Shown one piece after another: positions 1 to 10,831 of a stretch of 23,349 bases of DNA. Both the position numbers and the translations under genes were made by a program. Numbering within the stretch: the first letter of the stretch is position 1; every line of letters begins with the position of its first letter. The DNA comes from Mesotaenium endlicherianum (Eukaryota; Streptophyta; Zygnematophyceae; Zygnematales; Mesotaeniaceae). Location of the stretch: positions 161,466-184,814 of the forward strand of contig WELA01011341.1 in NCBI GenBank assembly GCA_009602735.1, in the 5' to 3' direction. The notes under the pieces were generated by a model. It saw nothing but the letters and a program-made list of their open reading frames with translations, did not search any database and was not told the DNA's origin.

Positions 1-1
1 T

Positions 2-1467
2 GTCGTACAACTTTGCACAGACTCTGCAGCTAACATTGTAGCTGGTTGTAATGTGGTTCGTGAGAAGCACCCGCATATATATTGGACGCCTTGTGCTGCT
101 CACATTTTGGACCTGCTGTTGAAAGACATAGGAAAAGTAAAAGAGCTAGAGGGCATAATCGATAGCTTCAAGCACTTGGTCCAGTTTGTTGCAAACCACC
201 ACATGCCTCACGCTCTTTACCGTGAGCATGGGGCAAGGCTTGAGAATAAACTAGAGTTGTTGAAGCCAGGACCCACGAGGTTTGCTAGTAACTTCCTTTG
301 CTTGCAACGACTCATTGTTGTGAGGGATACCTTACAAGCTATGGTGTCTGACAGAAGATGGCTCGAGTGGGCGGCAAAGAACGGTTGTGTAGGTGAGGCT
401 ACGGAGATTAGAGACCTAGTTCGCGACGATGAACTTTGGGAGCGAGTGAAGGTATGGGTAGCCGTGTGTGAGCCGATTGTAGTTCTCCTTCGACTAGTCG
501 ACTCTCCACAACCTTCTCTTGAAAAGATTTGGGCTCGCATGAGTGCCATTAAAGAGCTTGTGCATGAGATTGTAGGACTCAAACTAGCACAAATAACCCA
601 AGTTAAGAAGGACGTGAAGGCTTGCTGGGAGCAGCTTCACAGCCCCTGCATTCTGCAGGTAAAAGTCTATTTTGATGTTGCTCACTTTTTTGCTTGGCGG
701 CTGGCGTTCTCTTGCATGCTTGTTATTGTGCGCTGGTCATTGTTTTTTTTTTTGTGCTTGCTATTGTTATTGCTCTCTCTTTTGTGAAGTGCATTGTGTT
801 GTCATATACTAAGTTTACTTCTTGAATTTGTTTGACTATAGGCTACTATTTGGACCCCGAGTTCCAAGAACATGAGTCTTGGGCAATTGAGAAGTGTCTA
901 CTAACCGACGTGCGGAATACCCTTGTTGGAGGAAGTGTGCTTGACCGAGCATTGGTAGATCGAGAGTTGGCGCTCTCCCGGCAGAGCGGTGACATTTTTG
1001 GCGATGATGTTTGCAAGGCTAATAAGACCATGATGCCTGCCCACAAGTGGTGGGAAACATACGGAAGTCATTGTCCTAATCTTTAGCTTCTTGCTATGAG
1101 AATATTGTCGCAACCCAGTTCAGCAACTGCATGTGAGAGAAATTGGTCTGAGTACGGGTTTGTTCATAGTCCACTTCGCAATAGGTTGCTCCCTACTAGA
1201 GCAAAGAAGTTAGTGTACGTGCATTCTATGTTGAGACTTCAGGAGAAGAGTTTGGACTTCCTTGGACCAAGTGTCGGCGCGACTCCATGGGTTGAAGAAG
1301 CGGAGTTCTTGGAGACATCTGAAGAGGAGGATCTCAATCTTGCCGTGCATGCCTCGTTGAGTGAGGGGATGGAGGTAGAGGAAGAGGAGGTAGAGGAAGA
1401 GGAGGTGGAGGAGCGACCTAGTGGTTTTGCTCCACTAAGAAGAAGGCCAAGAGCGATTGGTTACTAG
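2..1467 (+). pseudogene. hAT-family transposase, 3' part, broken by frameshift and stop
   Basis: This would be the transposase of a hAT DNA transposon; the 5' part lies outside the window. Reading from base 2, the first exon has the catalytic-core signature of plant hAT proteins (CTDSAAN, then WTPCAAHILDLLLKDIGK). The second exon starts with GYYLDPEF and contains the C-terminal dimerisation block (about 1045-1220; RILSQPSSATACERNWS), followed by a very acidic tail made of EEEEV repeats and a basic end, stopping at 1465-1467. Two defects are visible. First, the exon 1 frame does not join exon 2: the expected peptide before GYYLDPEF is in another frame, which fits loss of one C in the run at 643-646. 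Second, an in-frame TAG at 1084-1086 sits where hAT proteins usually have Gln. The family call is firm. Whether the breaks are real or sequencing errors cannot be told here. Confidence 0.88.
659..841 (+). other. Intron of the hAT transposase gene
   Basis: The first exon ends CTGCAG and the intron opens GTAAAAG at 659. It closes with ACTATAG at 835-841 after a T-rich stretch. Splicing places exon 2 so that it reads straight into GYYLDPEF, the conserved hAT sequence after the intron. The interior is T-rich, including a run of about 12 T near 740-752. The exact splice sites are inferred from GT/AG and protein continuity only. Confidence 0.7.
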
Positions 1468-1638
1468 ATGTGTTAGTCAGCTAACTTGTATGTACTAAAG
1501 GTAGCATGTACATATTAAAGAAAATGGAGGTTGAGAAAATGATTATATTTGAAATAAATTTTGTGTGCCCTATGACTTCATGGAATGCTGTACTTTGTGA
1601 ATGACTTACATGGTATGGATTACCTCTAATTTCTTATG

Positions 1639-2034
1639 CATGCTTGCAAAAAGTATGAATCATGTTTATACTTCTACATTAAAGCTTATTTTACTCGTTT
1701 AAGAAGTAAAGATACTCCTAAGTGTTCTTATTGAATCAATTAGCTAGTTACAATGTACAAAAAGCATGCTCTGCTAAGTGGCCCTCCCAGTGTTAGTGAA
1801 AAAAAGAGAGTACGAAAATAATCCTTAATCTAACTTCAATCACTCTTGAATGTGGCATTTATAAGAACTTCTTAGTTGTTAGACATGCTTGCTAAGATGT
1901 TGAATTATATTTATACCTCTTCATTGAAGCTTGTTGTACTCGACTAAGAATTAATGATACTGCTCAATGTTCTAATTCAACAAATAAACAAATTAGGAAG
2001 TACAAAAAAAAACTCTGCTAAGCGGCCCTCCCAG
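1639..2034 (+). repeat. Imperfect direct repeat of about 150 bp, two copies
   Basis: Copy 1 is 1639-1790 and copy 2 is 1884-2034, an offset of about 245 bases. Both begin CATGCTTGC and both end GGCCCTCCCAG, preceded by CTCTGCTAAG. Between these ends they share blocks such as TTTATAC, AAGCTT and TACTCG. Identity is perhaps 70 percent by eye. The repeat lies just 3' of the hAT reading frame, so it may be subterminal repeat sequence of that transposon, but its terminal inverted repeats were not located. Confidence 0.75.
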
Positions 2035-2299
2035 CTTTGGCATGATTGAATGTCGTCTAGATGGTACATAAACAAAGCAGTTAAAACACATTATATTATA
2101 CAATAATAATGCGGGGTGTCATAAGCTACTTAGAATGAAAATTTGGTAAGTCGTCGTTTCCGGCAACTGGTGGCGGGGGTTCGAGCTCAACGGCTGGCGC
2201 CCGGGGCCGTCCATTTTGTGGAAATCCGTGATTTCCTTTTCGCCAAGCGTTTTCGCCCCTTTTGCTAAGTAAAAAAATTGAAACGCAAATTTATTAGAA

Positions 2300-2371
2300 A
2301 CGTGCATGGCTGGTTGGGTAGTGTCTTACCCCTGCACCCGGCGGTGGGTGTTCAAATCCGCTTGCTTACAT
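2300..2371 (+). repeat. tRNA-like pol III box pair, possible SINE head or tRNA relic
   Basis: An A-box-like stretch TGGCTGGTTGGG (2307-2318) is followed 41 bases later by a B-box-like GTGTTCAAATCC (2348-2359), close to the spacing in a real tRNA. A second B-box-like GGTTCGAGCTC lies at 2178-2188. The T-arm and acceptor stems do not pair well, so this is not called as a functional tRNA. A tRNA-derived SINE or pseudo-tRNA is the best guess. The surrounding 2035-2480 is otherwise without a recognised gene. Confidence 0.3.
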
Positions 2372-2480
2372 TCTTAAATAGAAGAAGTTCAAAGCAGTTT
2401 TCGAAATTGTCGCCGCAATCCGGGCAGAGAACATATCCGAAATTGCCCGAAAAAAGTTACCGGTCATTATGAATGAAATA

Positions 2481-3921
2481 AACAGTCTGACATGACGTGC
2501 TTTTTGTACACGTGTGACCGACATGTAATGTCGACGTCGTCGCTACTGCACGTCGACGCCGTTGTGACGTTGGCGTATTAAGCGAACTAGTCCATTTTTT
2601 TGAACACCGATCTAAGCGAACTAACGTATTAGTCGAACTAAGCGTACAAGCGTACGGCGTAACCCTAAGTTGGGGGGTCATCCCGTTGAATACTGGCAGC
2701 ACACCAGAGAGGCCCGAAGGGTTGGACGCATCGGCGGGCGTGGGGCGGGGGGGCGTGGGCGTGTTAGTAGGCGCGGGCAGCGGGAGAGGTGTCCTAGTGC
2801 CCGTCTCACTATATCTGCGCAACGGAGGACCCAAACTCCAGGGGCAACGCAACGACACATGGCTGGTGGTTCCATAGAGCCAGCACAGAGGATGCATTCC
2901 CGCAGGCTCTCCTCTCCTCCCTCCCCTCCCGCCTGCATGCTCTTCGCACACAAGCGGCACACGCACTTCGCGTGTTTGGTTTGCTTTGAAATACACGGCA
3001 GACGCTCGGCATCAAATGCATCAGGGGTTGTGCTACACCAGGCTGGGTAGGGCTCTGCTTCCTATCCTTCAGATGGCCGCTCTCGAATCCTTGTGAAGCT
3101 TTCATAAGAGCTTCCTTTACACCTTGCGCTGCGTGCATTCCCTGAGGGGGACTTTGTGCTCCTGGTACGTACGGAAGGGGCGGATTGAGCATGGAGCACC
3201 TTGTTCAGAAGAGGCTTGCCGAGTCTTATCTCACTGTCTGCTATTAAAGACCCCCCCATTGACAAAGTGCGCTTTTTGGAGCGTTGTCTGAGCAGCCATA
3301 AACGGGCCTTGCCTCGCCGAGGGCCACAATTTATGTTGACAGTGGGTTCGGAAAGAGAGTGCTTTTTGCCGTAGGGGCGACTTGTGGATGGAGGAGGGCG
3401 TGAGCAATAACGCGCATGTGCAGCTGTAGCAGTCAAGGTTGCCCGCAACCAAGAGGGGCGTAGACGAGCGTAGATGGGTGTGGCGTGGGAGAGGGTGTCT
3501 GTCTGAGCTATGGCGGCAGACCCTATCGGATTGTGAGGGTTCTTGGCCCAACAATGAGCTCCCACCCCCTCGCTGGCCCACTTTCCCCCTCGCATCTCAC
3601 CTGGGGCCATGCTCTACCTGCTCCATGTATATAGCTTCTGCATGGAACCCTTTTTGCACACTTGAGCGAACGCAAACGAGGGAGGGTCTCTGACCTCCGT
3701 GCATAGCCTGTTTGAAGCATGTAGCAACTCTCTTAGCTGACGACAATTTGTGATTCTGAATTGGTCGGTCTCTGCCATTGGGCTCGTGCTCGTGCTCACG
3801 TGTTGCGATGCGCCTGCGCCTGCACGCCCCGCCTCTTTGCCCCTTGGTCCCTCCGTGCGCGCGTTCTTGCATCCGCATCCGCATCTGCGTGCGTGCGTGC
3901 GTGCGTTGGCGGGGGTGCCAG
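2481..3921. other. No gene recognised; mixed-composition sequence
   Basis: The words TAAGCGAACTA (twice) and GTCGAACTAAGCG occur within about 2578-2635, forming a small degenerate repeat. A short inverted pair, GTCGACG/CGTCGAC, lies at 2530-2557. Around 2735-2800 the plus strand is G-rich. The open frames here are short, overlap on both strands and show no recognisable domain. A microsatellite of GCGT units lies at about 3886-3906. Confidence 0.5.
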
Positions 3922-4033
3922 GTGTTGATGCGGCACGTGCCCGACCAGACCCTCGAGCGGCCGGTGCGCTTCGAGGCCCACGCGGCGCACGAGTTTGCCG
4001 AGTTGCGCCTCGTGGGCAGCGCCATCAGCACGC
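3922..4033 (+). other. Possible orphan internal exon, product unknown
   Basis: The stretch after GGTGCCAG reads GTG TTG ATG CGG CAC GTG and so on, a run of about 37 codons ending mostly in G or C, up to ACGC before GTACAT at 4034. The peptide contains PDQTLERPVRFEAHAAHEF and then AELRLVGSAIS. It looks more protein-like than the other frames in this region. I do not recognise the family. The polypyrimidine tract before the acceptor is poor and no partner exon was established. It may be a gene fragment carried by a mobile element, or chance. Confidence 0.22.
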
Positions 4034-5004
4034 GTACATCCAGCATGTCAAAACAAATGGTGCCCCCGTCGTCCCCTGCTGTTGCTCCTTGTTCCTTCCC
4101 CTCTTGCCACCCCTCTCTCCCGCCTGACCCTAAGTCCAACCCCTGAATCCTTCAGCAATCGAGCCCGCAACCAAGCTCCAGACTGGTGTCCCCACTTGCT
4201 GCCGCCCCTCTTGCTCTCCCTCTCTCCATGCTGACCCGCACCCCCTAGGCTCTGCCTCTTTCTTAGAATGAAGCTAGCCCTAGAATGAGCCCTAGGCTCG
4301 GTTCAAACTCTCAAAATCCAACAAGCCCCGTTTCCTTGACTCTCCTCTCTCTCTCTGCTCTCTCCTTCCCTACTTCTTGCCGACGAGTATGTGGGGCTCC
4401 CAGAGCCCTGCTGCCGGCATGTGTCGTGGCACCAATCGGCACTCTGCTGCTCATTTGTGTGGTGCTTTTTTGTGTGTTCTCTTTGTCGCCTGCGCATCTG
4501 CAACCTGCTCCTGCAAGCAAACAGAGTTTGTTGTTCTCTCGTGCCACATGGCATGAGCGCAGCTTCTAGCGATATCGAGTACGCGGGGCATGCGGGGTCC
4601 TGCGGGCCCGTTTGTGCCAGGGGTGCACGAAACAGCTGCTGTTCCATTTGCTCTCTTGCTCTTGCTGCCGCACATCCAGGTGGCCAGGAAAATCTGGTGC
4701 AAGGGGGCCCTAGCATCGCAGTTTGCCAAATAATTCTCTCAACGGCTCTGCCGCTGGCTCTGCCGAGGGCTCTGCAAGAGCTCAGCTTCGGTTGAAACCT
4801 CACCAAGTGCCGCCGTGGTGCTGCCACGTGGCGGGCACACGCGCGAGTGGACGCGGGACGAGGTTGGGCGGGGGGGCCCGAGAAGGTGGTGNTTCTCTGG
4901 TTCTCGACGTTTTGGCTTGTTCGCTCTTGGCTCATCCCCATGGCACCAGTTGGAGCTTCTCGAGGCTCAAGTGGGCTTTAAAAGTGCTATTTAGCAGCGT
5001 CTAG
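4034..5004. other. No gene recognised; CT-rich sequence with one ambiguous base
   Basis: The plus strand is rich in CT stretches (4100-4380 and 4450-4680). Base 4892 is N, directly after a run of G at 4868-4876. A pyrimidine-rich tract ending CACATCCAG before GTGGCCAGG (4681) looks like a splice acceptor, but the following frame soon stops and no gene model could be built. Open frames on both strands are low-complexity. Confidence 0.45.
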
Positions 5005-6363
5005 GGACTTTGCGACTGTAGCCTGGGCGTACGGTTACTTCCAAGCCTAGGCTATGCACTGTCAGCCCAAATACCCGTGGCACCTGCATTTCACTAGCCT
5101 CCTAGTGTTTCTTCATTTCTTATCACCAATTTCTTCCCCGTCATGAGTTAGGAGTGGTCGAGAGTAAAAATGAATTGGTTGCTAGGTTTGTGATGTTTTC
5201 TCACAGATCACCATATCGTAGTTCTTAAGGCGATGCTATTTGGTTTACATATGCAGGTCATCAAGACATTGAATATGAAAGGCTGTTGAAGTTACAACTT
5301 ACTTGAGAATGGTAAATATTGCTGTCATGATTTATTGAGTCGAGATTGACGTACAAAATTGAGCTCCACATGTGTGAACCGTCAACATAGGAAGACCGAC
5401 TTTGCTTTGACTATACGCATCTATATGTTGACCTTTTCTAGATTTCCAAGTCACCAAAGTGTAGCGCGTCGAAGCATCTTCCGAATGGCACCGGTTTCGC
5501 GTCATTTGGTTAAATATCGAGCGAGATAGACGCGGTCTAGTTCGCACCCCTTTTGGCCCCTAGCGGAATCACACCAAATGGCCAACTTGTGACTCAATGT
5601 ACCCAAAGGTGACATTGTTGGCTATTCGTGCTCCCAAGGACCCCTAGCTTTGTACGCACAAATCCACGAGTCCCTTAGACTACATAAGTCTTGCATTTTC
5701 ATAGTATAAGTGTACCATTGAGTCTATAACTTGGTGACTGCATCACCTACTCCTAGAGGAAGCTTCCTCAAGTTCCAGCTTCACTTTTGAGGCGCTATCT
5801 AGGTAGAATCACCCAAGGTAAGCTCCACCAACGAGAGACAGATAGCATATTCTACGTGCTTTGCTTTGAGTGGTTTGAGTTATGCTTAGCCTATAAGAGT
5901 GCTAGTACATGCCTTGTACACGTTAGTGGACATAGAAGAGTTTCCTAGAGTGACTTGCATACGACGCCGGGTTTCCAGGAATATAAGTACTAGAGTTGTC
6001 CCTAGAGGAATATCTTTTTAGAAGTCCCATTATGCCAGTTGGACGTCCCAAAGTTATCAGTAAAGCTTACACTTTTGATTCTTGTGTTTTCAGGACCACT
6101 TAGTCTCTCTCTTGTGAAGAGCAAGCCCTCCTGACTTCCAGTCCCACAAAGAACTTCACAAGTGGTGAGCAAAGTCACAGCTTAAACCCTGCCATAGGAC
6201 TACTCTTGAAGATCATGATGTGCTTCCAGTGATCTTTTGGGCTAGACTTCATCAGTTGTTTTCCTACCATATTACAATCTTGAAGTGCTCACTCCGGAGA
6301 GTACACACTCCTTACTTCTAAAAAGATCTCTCTTTGCCTGCAAGAAACTAGAATCTTCAGCGT
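5005..6363. other. AT-rich region upstream of gag; possible retroelement leader or 5' LTR
   Basis: No protein-coding stretch of note is present. The sequence leads directly into the gag start at 6364, so part of it should be the untranslated leader of that element and perhaps its 5' LTR. A TATAAGAG word lies at 5892-5899 and could be promoter-like. I found no clear primer-binding site. I also saw no matching copy of this sequence downstream of 13990, so the LTR boundaries stay undefined. Confidence 0.4.
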
Positions 6364-7521
6364 ATGCCTACCCGTAGTGGGCTTTCTTACCAGCCTTACT
6401 ACAAAAGGGTTAGTGGAGAAGACTTAGACTCCGATCTCAGTACTGTCACTGAACCCTCTGAAGGGGAGCAGCCAGCACTCGTACCTCCTGTGATTGTCCC
6501 AGAGCCAACTTTCCAGTGGGCTCACCACGATTCCTGGCATCCCATCGCAGGTGACCAAGAGGTCAAGCCTGACAGGTCCTCCCTCTTTTGCTTCAGCGGC
6601 AGACCAGGAACCTGTGATCTGGATGACACAATCTCAGAGTTCGAGGCTGAGTTCGTGACCGCAAGGCTTAAGACGCCCGCGCTCACTATGCATGACGTGT
6701 TCTATACGCTCATGCGCTATCTTCTCTACGAGGTCCGTGACACCTTCCTCAAGAAGGGTGACGAGATCTACGCACGCACAGAGCTTGTGGGGGAACCCCC
6801 AGTGGAGACCCCCCTCGCAGATCCGATCAAGGCCTTCTGGGACGCCCTCAGAAAGGAGTTCCAAGCCGCGACCAAAGAATTGGTGTACGAGTTGCATCAC
6901 TTCTACTGCCGCAAAAACGAGACGATCCGCATGATGTACCGCCGCTTGACGCACCTTTGCCAAGACGTTGGCACCGTCATTGACCGGGAGGCAGCAGAGA
7001 TCTTCTTGCGTGCCGTGGAGCCACGATTGAGGGAGAGGGCCATTGCCCCCCTCATCTATCACATTGGTTCCAAGTACTTGCTGGAGGACGCTTACCTCTC
7101 AGTCGAGAAGCAGAGCTTGGCTGCCGCACGAAGCAACATTAGCGACCGTGTGGGCCTCGCATCTACGGGCGTACGCCAGGAGTCCTTGGTGCTGGCATCT
7201 TCCACGATGCGCCCAGCTCCGACTCACCAGCCCCAGCAACAGCAGCAGCCCCAGCGCTCTCAGTTGCCCAAGCAAACTCAGCAGTGCGAAGCTACGCGTG
7301 GCCGCATTTCCATGGCCGCCACGACGAGCGACCCCTGTTAGTCTTGCGGGAAGACGGGCCACTCTCGCCAGAACTGCACAATCGTGCATAATGGCAAGCC
7401 CGGCAACTGTACCTACTGTGGCAAGGTCGGTCACCTGCAGATCGTATGCCTGCAGAAGAAGCGCGACGTCGAGAACGGACGCGCTCGTGACGGCCCGGCG
7501 CCGTCAGCAGTAGGACAGTGA
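6364..7521 (+). pseudogene. gag: Ty3-like retroelement Gag with two zinc knuckles; one in-frame TAG
   Basis: Gag forms the particle that packages element RNA. The ATG at 6364 opens a frame of 385 codons ending TGA at 7519-7521. Residues about 155-250 form a retrotransposon Gag core (AFWDALRKEFQAATKELVYE, then FLRAVEPRLRERA). A Gln-rich stretch follows at 290-306. Two CX2CX4HX4C zinc knuckles sit at the C-terminus, at residues 325-338 and 349-362 (the second is CTYCGKVGHLQIVC). A TAG at 7339-7341 (codon 326) falls inside the first knuckle, between its first two cysteines, at a variable position, so a single base change explains it. Without readthrough the protein loses both knuckles. The family call is strong. 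The break may be decay, readthrough or a sequence error. Confidence 0.85.
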
Positions 7522-8622
7522 GGCATGCGTAACCCTCGCACGGGTGGACGCCCCTCGATGACGGCAGCCACGGCCACGATAGACGACGCGCTGACCCCTG
7601 GAACAGACTATTGCAACTTTGACCATGTCAGCGACGCCCTTGTGGAGGCCAACGCGGGGATCGCTAGACTTCGTGTCTCGTCGCCGCCGACAGCTACGAC
7701 GCACGCGGAGCACTCTTTGCACAAGTCCCGCCGCCCGACGCTCCAGCTCTGACAGCTGGCGTTTGCGCATCCTCTGCGCACATTTGCAGCCCCAACTCGG
7801 GGCAGCCCCAGAGGCTGTCACCTGGCGCCACAGCGACGTTGTAGCCCCGCACACGCACGCCCTTCGACGGAGCTCTTGCGGCTAGCGCTGCAGACGTTTG
7901 CGCAGATGCTCCGCCAGCTCTGCGCACGTTGCACTGACAGCTGTCAGCAGCGACGGCTTTTGCCCTGACAGGTTGGCGGATAGCAGGCTACCGGCCCACG
8001 CAGTCTCGTCACCCCTTGTCGCAGATGCGCCCTCCGACGGACAGGTGCCCACGCCAGCGCAGCCAGCGCAGGCTTCCGCAGCTCCTCTGGCCTGCGCCGT
8101 CCTGCTGACGCCAGCAGGGCTGTCTGCAGCTTGCGCAGCGATAGCTGGCGCGACCAGGCAAGCCTGCCAGCCGACTGCTATGACTGCAACGTCCCTCGCC
8201 ATACATGTCGCCCGCCCATGCGTAAACCTGCGCACCGACCGGCAACCTCCCGACGTCCGCCCCTTGCTGGCTGCCACAAGCAGCAGGTTCCAACACGTGC
8301 CGCCACCTGTCACGTGCCCGGCTGGCGAGACTTTGCCTGACGGCAGCTGCACACGTGCACATGCTTGCACGCGCCCGCTCACGCCGCGCACCGCATTGCG
8401 AGGCTCGCTCGGCAGCCAGCCACGCGACCCCCTCACGGCAGCCACGTCAGCAGCTGCGTATAGCAGCTGCGCACACATGCTGCCACTTGGCACGCGCACG
8501 CAGCCCAGCCTAACCAACGCAGATCTGGCGGCCGCGACTGCCATCTCAAGTCAGGGGGGGCGTTCTCGACCGCGCTATGCGGCCAAATCTTCGTTCGGAG
8601 CTACAACGGCACGCACACGGCT
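7522..8622 (+). pseudogene. Decayed gag-to-protease linker, no recognised domain
   Basis: The gag frame continues after its TGA for 75 more codons (ATG at 7525, stop at 7750-7752), including DALTPGTDYCNFDHVSDALV. A second frame is open at 7898-8626 and is Ala-, Pro- and Ser-rich with no recognised fold. Which frame was coding beyond about 7750 cannot be decided. The DNA is full of GCGCA and GCCAGC words, as in the Pro/Ala-rich stretch downstream, so it probably belongs to the same extended polyprotein linker. Stops at 7519 and 7750 are TGA, each one transition away from CGA. Confidence 0.4.
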
Positions 8623-10831
8623 GTGAACAGCCAGGGCTTAAACCCTGGTTGCGCACCAAACTCTCAGGCCAGCGCGATAAGCGTGGCGAGGGTCCCGGCG
8701 AGCGCACGCGCCACCCGGAGGGCGCCACGTACCTTGCTTGGGGCAGCTGATGCCGACATCGACACCAATCGAGCGACGCGACTAGGCAGGTCCAGGGGCG
8801 TCCCCGAGGCGCCACTTGTCAGCCTGCCAGCAGCCAAGCTTGCGCCAGCTCCGGCGTTCGCGCCAACAGCCGAAGCGCCTGCTCTCGAAGCTGCACTGGC
8901 ATCTGCAGTTGCACCTGCGAAGGCGCCATCGTCCGCCGAGGCGCCAGCTGCAGGAGGGCCAGAGCCAGCGCTACTCACGACGCAAGTGCCAGGTGGGCCA
9001 GTGCCACTTGGCAACCTTCTGGTCGCCGAGGCGGCGCCAGCTCTGACAGTCGAGCCAGAAGGTTTGGCACCTGCGCCGGCAGCTGCGCAGGCATGTTCAG
9101 GAGCGGTCGCACTAGCTCCCGCTACCCCCGCAACGCCAGCGATAGGAGCGCCAGCTCACGAGACACCTACTGCACCAGCGCTGGGCTTGCCAGCGCCAGG
9201 CACGCCAGCGCCAAGCGTGCCAGCACCCGCGCCAGCACCTGCAGCCATTCTTGCAGCTGTACCAGCGACGGCCGCTGCGCTTTACGCTGTTGCGCATGCG
9301 TCTGCGTCTGAGGGTGCGCCGGCATCCCCACACACGCCAGCGTCGGCAGTCATGCCAGCAGCCGCTACGTATGCGCCAGCAGCTGTGCCGGCATCTGCAG
9401 TGGCGCCAGCAGCGGCGCAAGTATCGACAGTTCCACCGGCGAGTGGGACACCCACACCAGAGGCCACGTCATCCTCCGCTGCGGCATCGGTGGCTGCACC
9501 AACGCACACGGCTGCGCCAGCAGCAATTGTGCTCGCGCCTGCAGCAATTGTGCTTGCGCCAGCAGCTGCGCCAGTCGAGGTCTTTGCCGTCTTGCCAGCG
9601 CATGCAGCTGCGCCATTGCCAGCTGCACCAGTTTTGACAGCGGCGCCAGCGGCCACTACGCCTACGCCAGCAGCTACGCCAACAGCTGTCACTCCGGCGC
9701 TTGCAGCAGCTCCGGACTTTATTCTGGCCTGCTGCGCGCGCACACGGCCTTTGGGCAGCCGCACGACAGCGGGCATTGCAGGTCGCGAGCGCACACTGGT
9801 GGCGGCAGCCGGGCGACCGGCGATGGCGCAAAAGCGCAGCCGACCAGACCAAGGCTGCCACATAGAGGAGGCACCGCGCCTGCCCCGCTCCTTCTGTGTG
9901 CTGGAGACGCCAGCAGAGCTAGCTGCCCTCACACCACGCGCACTCGCCTCGCCGATGACTACGGTGCAGCTTAGCGCCAAAGTCATCTCGCTGGCGCTAC
10001 ACCGGATGCCAGCCATCTCCTTTGCGGAGCTCGGCGTGTCGATGGAGGCCACACGACAGGAAACTCAGTTACTGCTTCAGTCGCGCAGGGCCAGCCAGCA
10101 CGCCTTTGGCGGCAGGCCAGCGACAGACGCGGCAGCTGCGATGCTTTCCGCACCTGCGCAATCTGCGCATGAGCGCAGGATGATCAGCACGCCTAACGCT
10201 GCATTTTTGGATAATTTGCAGGGGATTTTATTGGTCAACACGCAGGCCTTGCAGCGCATCATGTTCGACACTGGCGCCCAGCCAGGTTTCATCATCCTGC
10301 GCTACTTCCGCCCAGCTGGGCCTCTTGTCAGCCGACCTAGAGGATTCGCCGACGCGGATCAACACCGCGGCCGGCACGTCCAAGACCGTTACCGGGCGCA
10401 CGCGGCTGGCCCTTTGCTTCACCTTCCGGCCCGGCACTCCAGATGAGACGACCATCCACCGGCACGCGTTGGTCACTCGCTCTGAGACCTTCGACGTGCT
10501 CCTTGGACAGGACGTTCTCTTTCCTATTGGCGCCGCGGTGGATAACTGGGTGGAGCGGGTTTTCTATCGACCTAACTGGCAGTCAAGAAGGACCCGCATG
10601 GCATTCGAGCTGCTCGACATCATGGATCGCCGCACAGCTGAGTCCGTCCTCTTTGGCTTCATGGCGCTGGACAACGCACGGCCCGTGGTTCAGATCGATA
10701 AGGAAGGGTTTGAGGAGGATGAGGTCTCCGTAGGCGCCGACTTGCTTGAGACGCAAGATGAGGATCCCGAGTTGTCTGGCGCAGAGCTCCACCTCACGCC
10801 CCAGGAGCAGGCTGAAATTCTAGCCGCTTAG
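8623..10831 (+). pseudogene. Pro/Ala-rich linker and retropepsin-like aspartic protease, frameshifted
   Basis: The open frame from 8623 codes for roughly 300 residues (about 61-370) dominated by Ala and Pro, with near-repeated units such as APAAIVLAPAA. This is followed by a less biased stretch and the protease active-site motif FDTGAQPG at residues 548-555 (10264-10287). The frame then changes around 10311-10313, in a run of C. The second half of the protease, including ETFDVLLGQDVLF (about 10483-10521), is read in the next frame and ends at TAG 10829-10831. DTGA plus a DVLLGQD block is typical of Ty3-type retroelement proteases, which cut Gag-Pol. One extra C would explain the shift. The function of the linker is unknown; it might be disordered. 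Confidence 0.75.

Noticed and set aside
2678..4941. Several overlapping open frames of 80-212 codons on both strands
   Set aside because: They overlap each other, are low-complexity and Arg/Pro-rich, and show no domain. They look like by-products of composition.
9282..10052. 256-codon reverse-strand Ala/Gly-rich frame
   Set aside because: It is the mirror of the Pro/Ala-rich forward stretch; GC-rich repeats keep all frames open, and no domain is seen.
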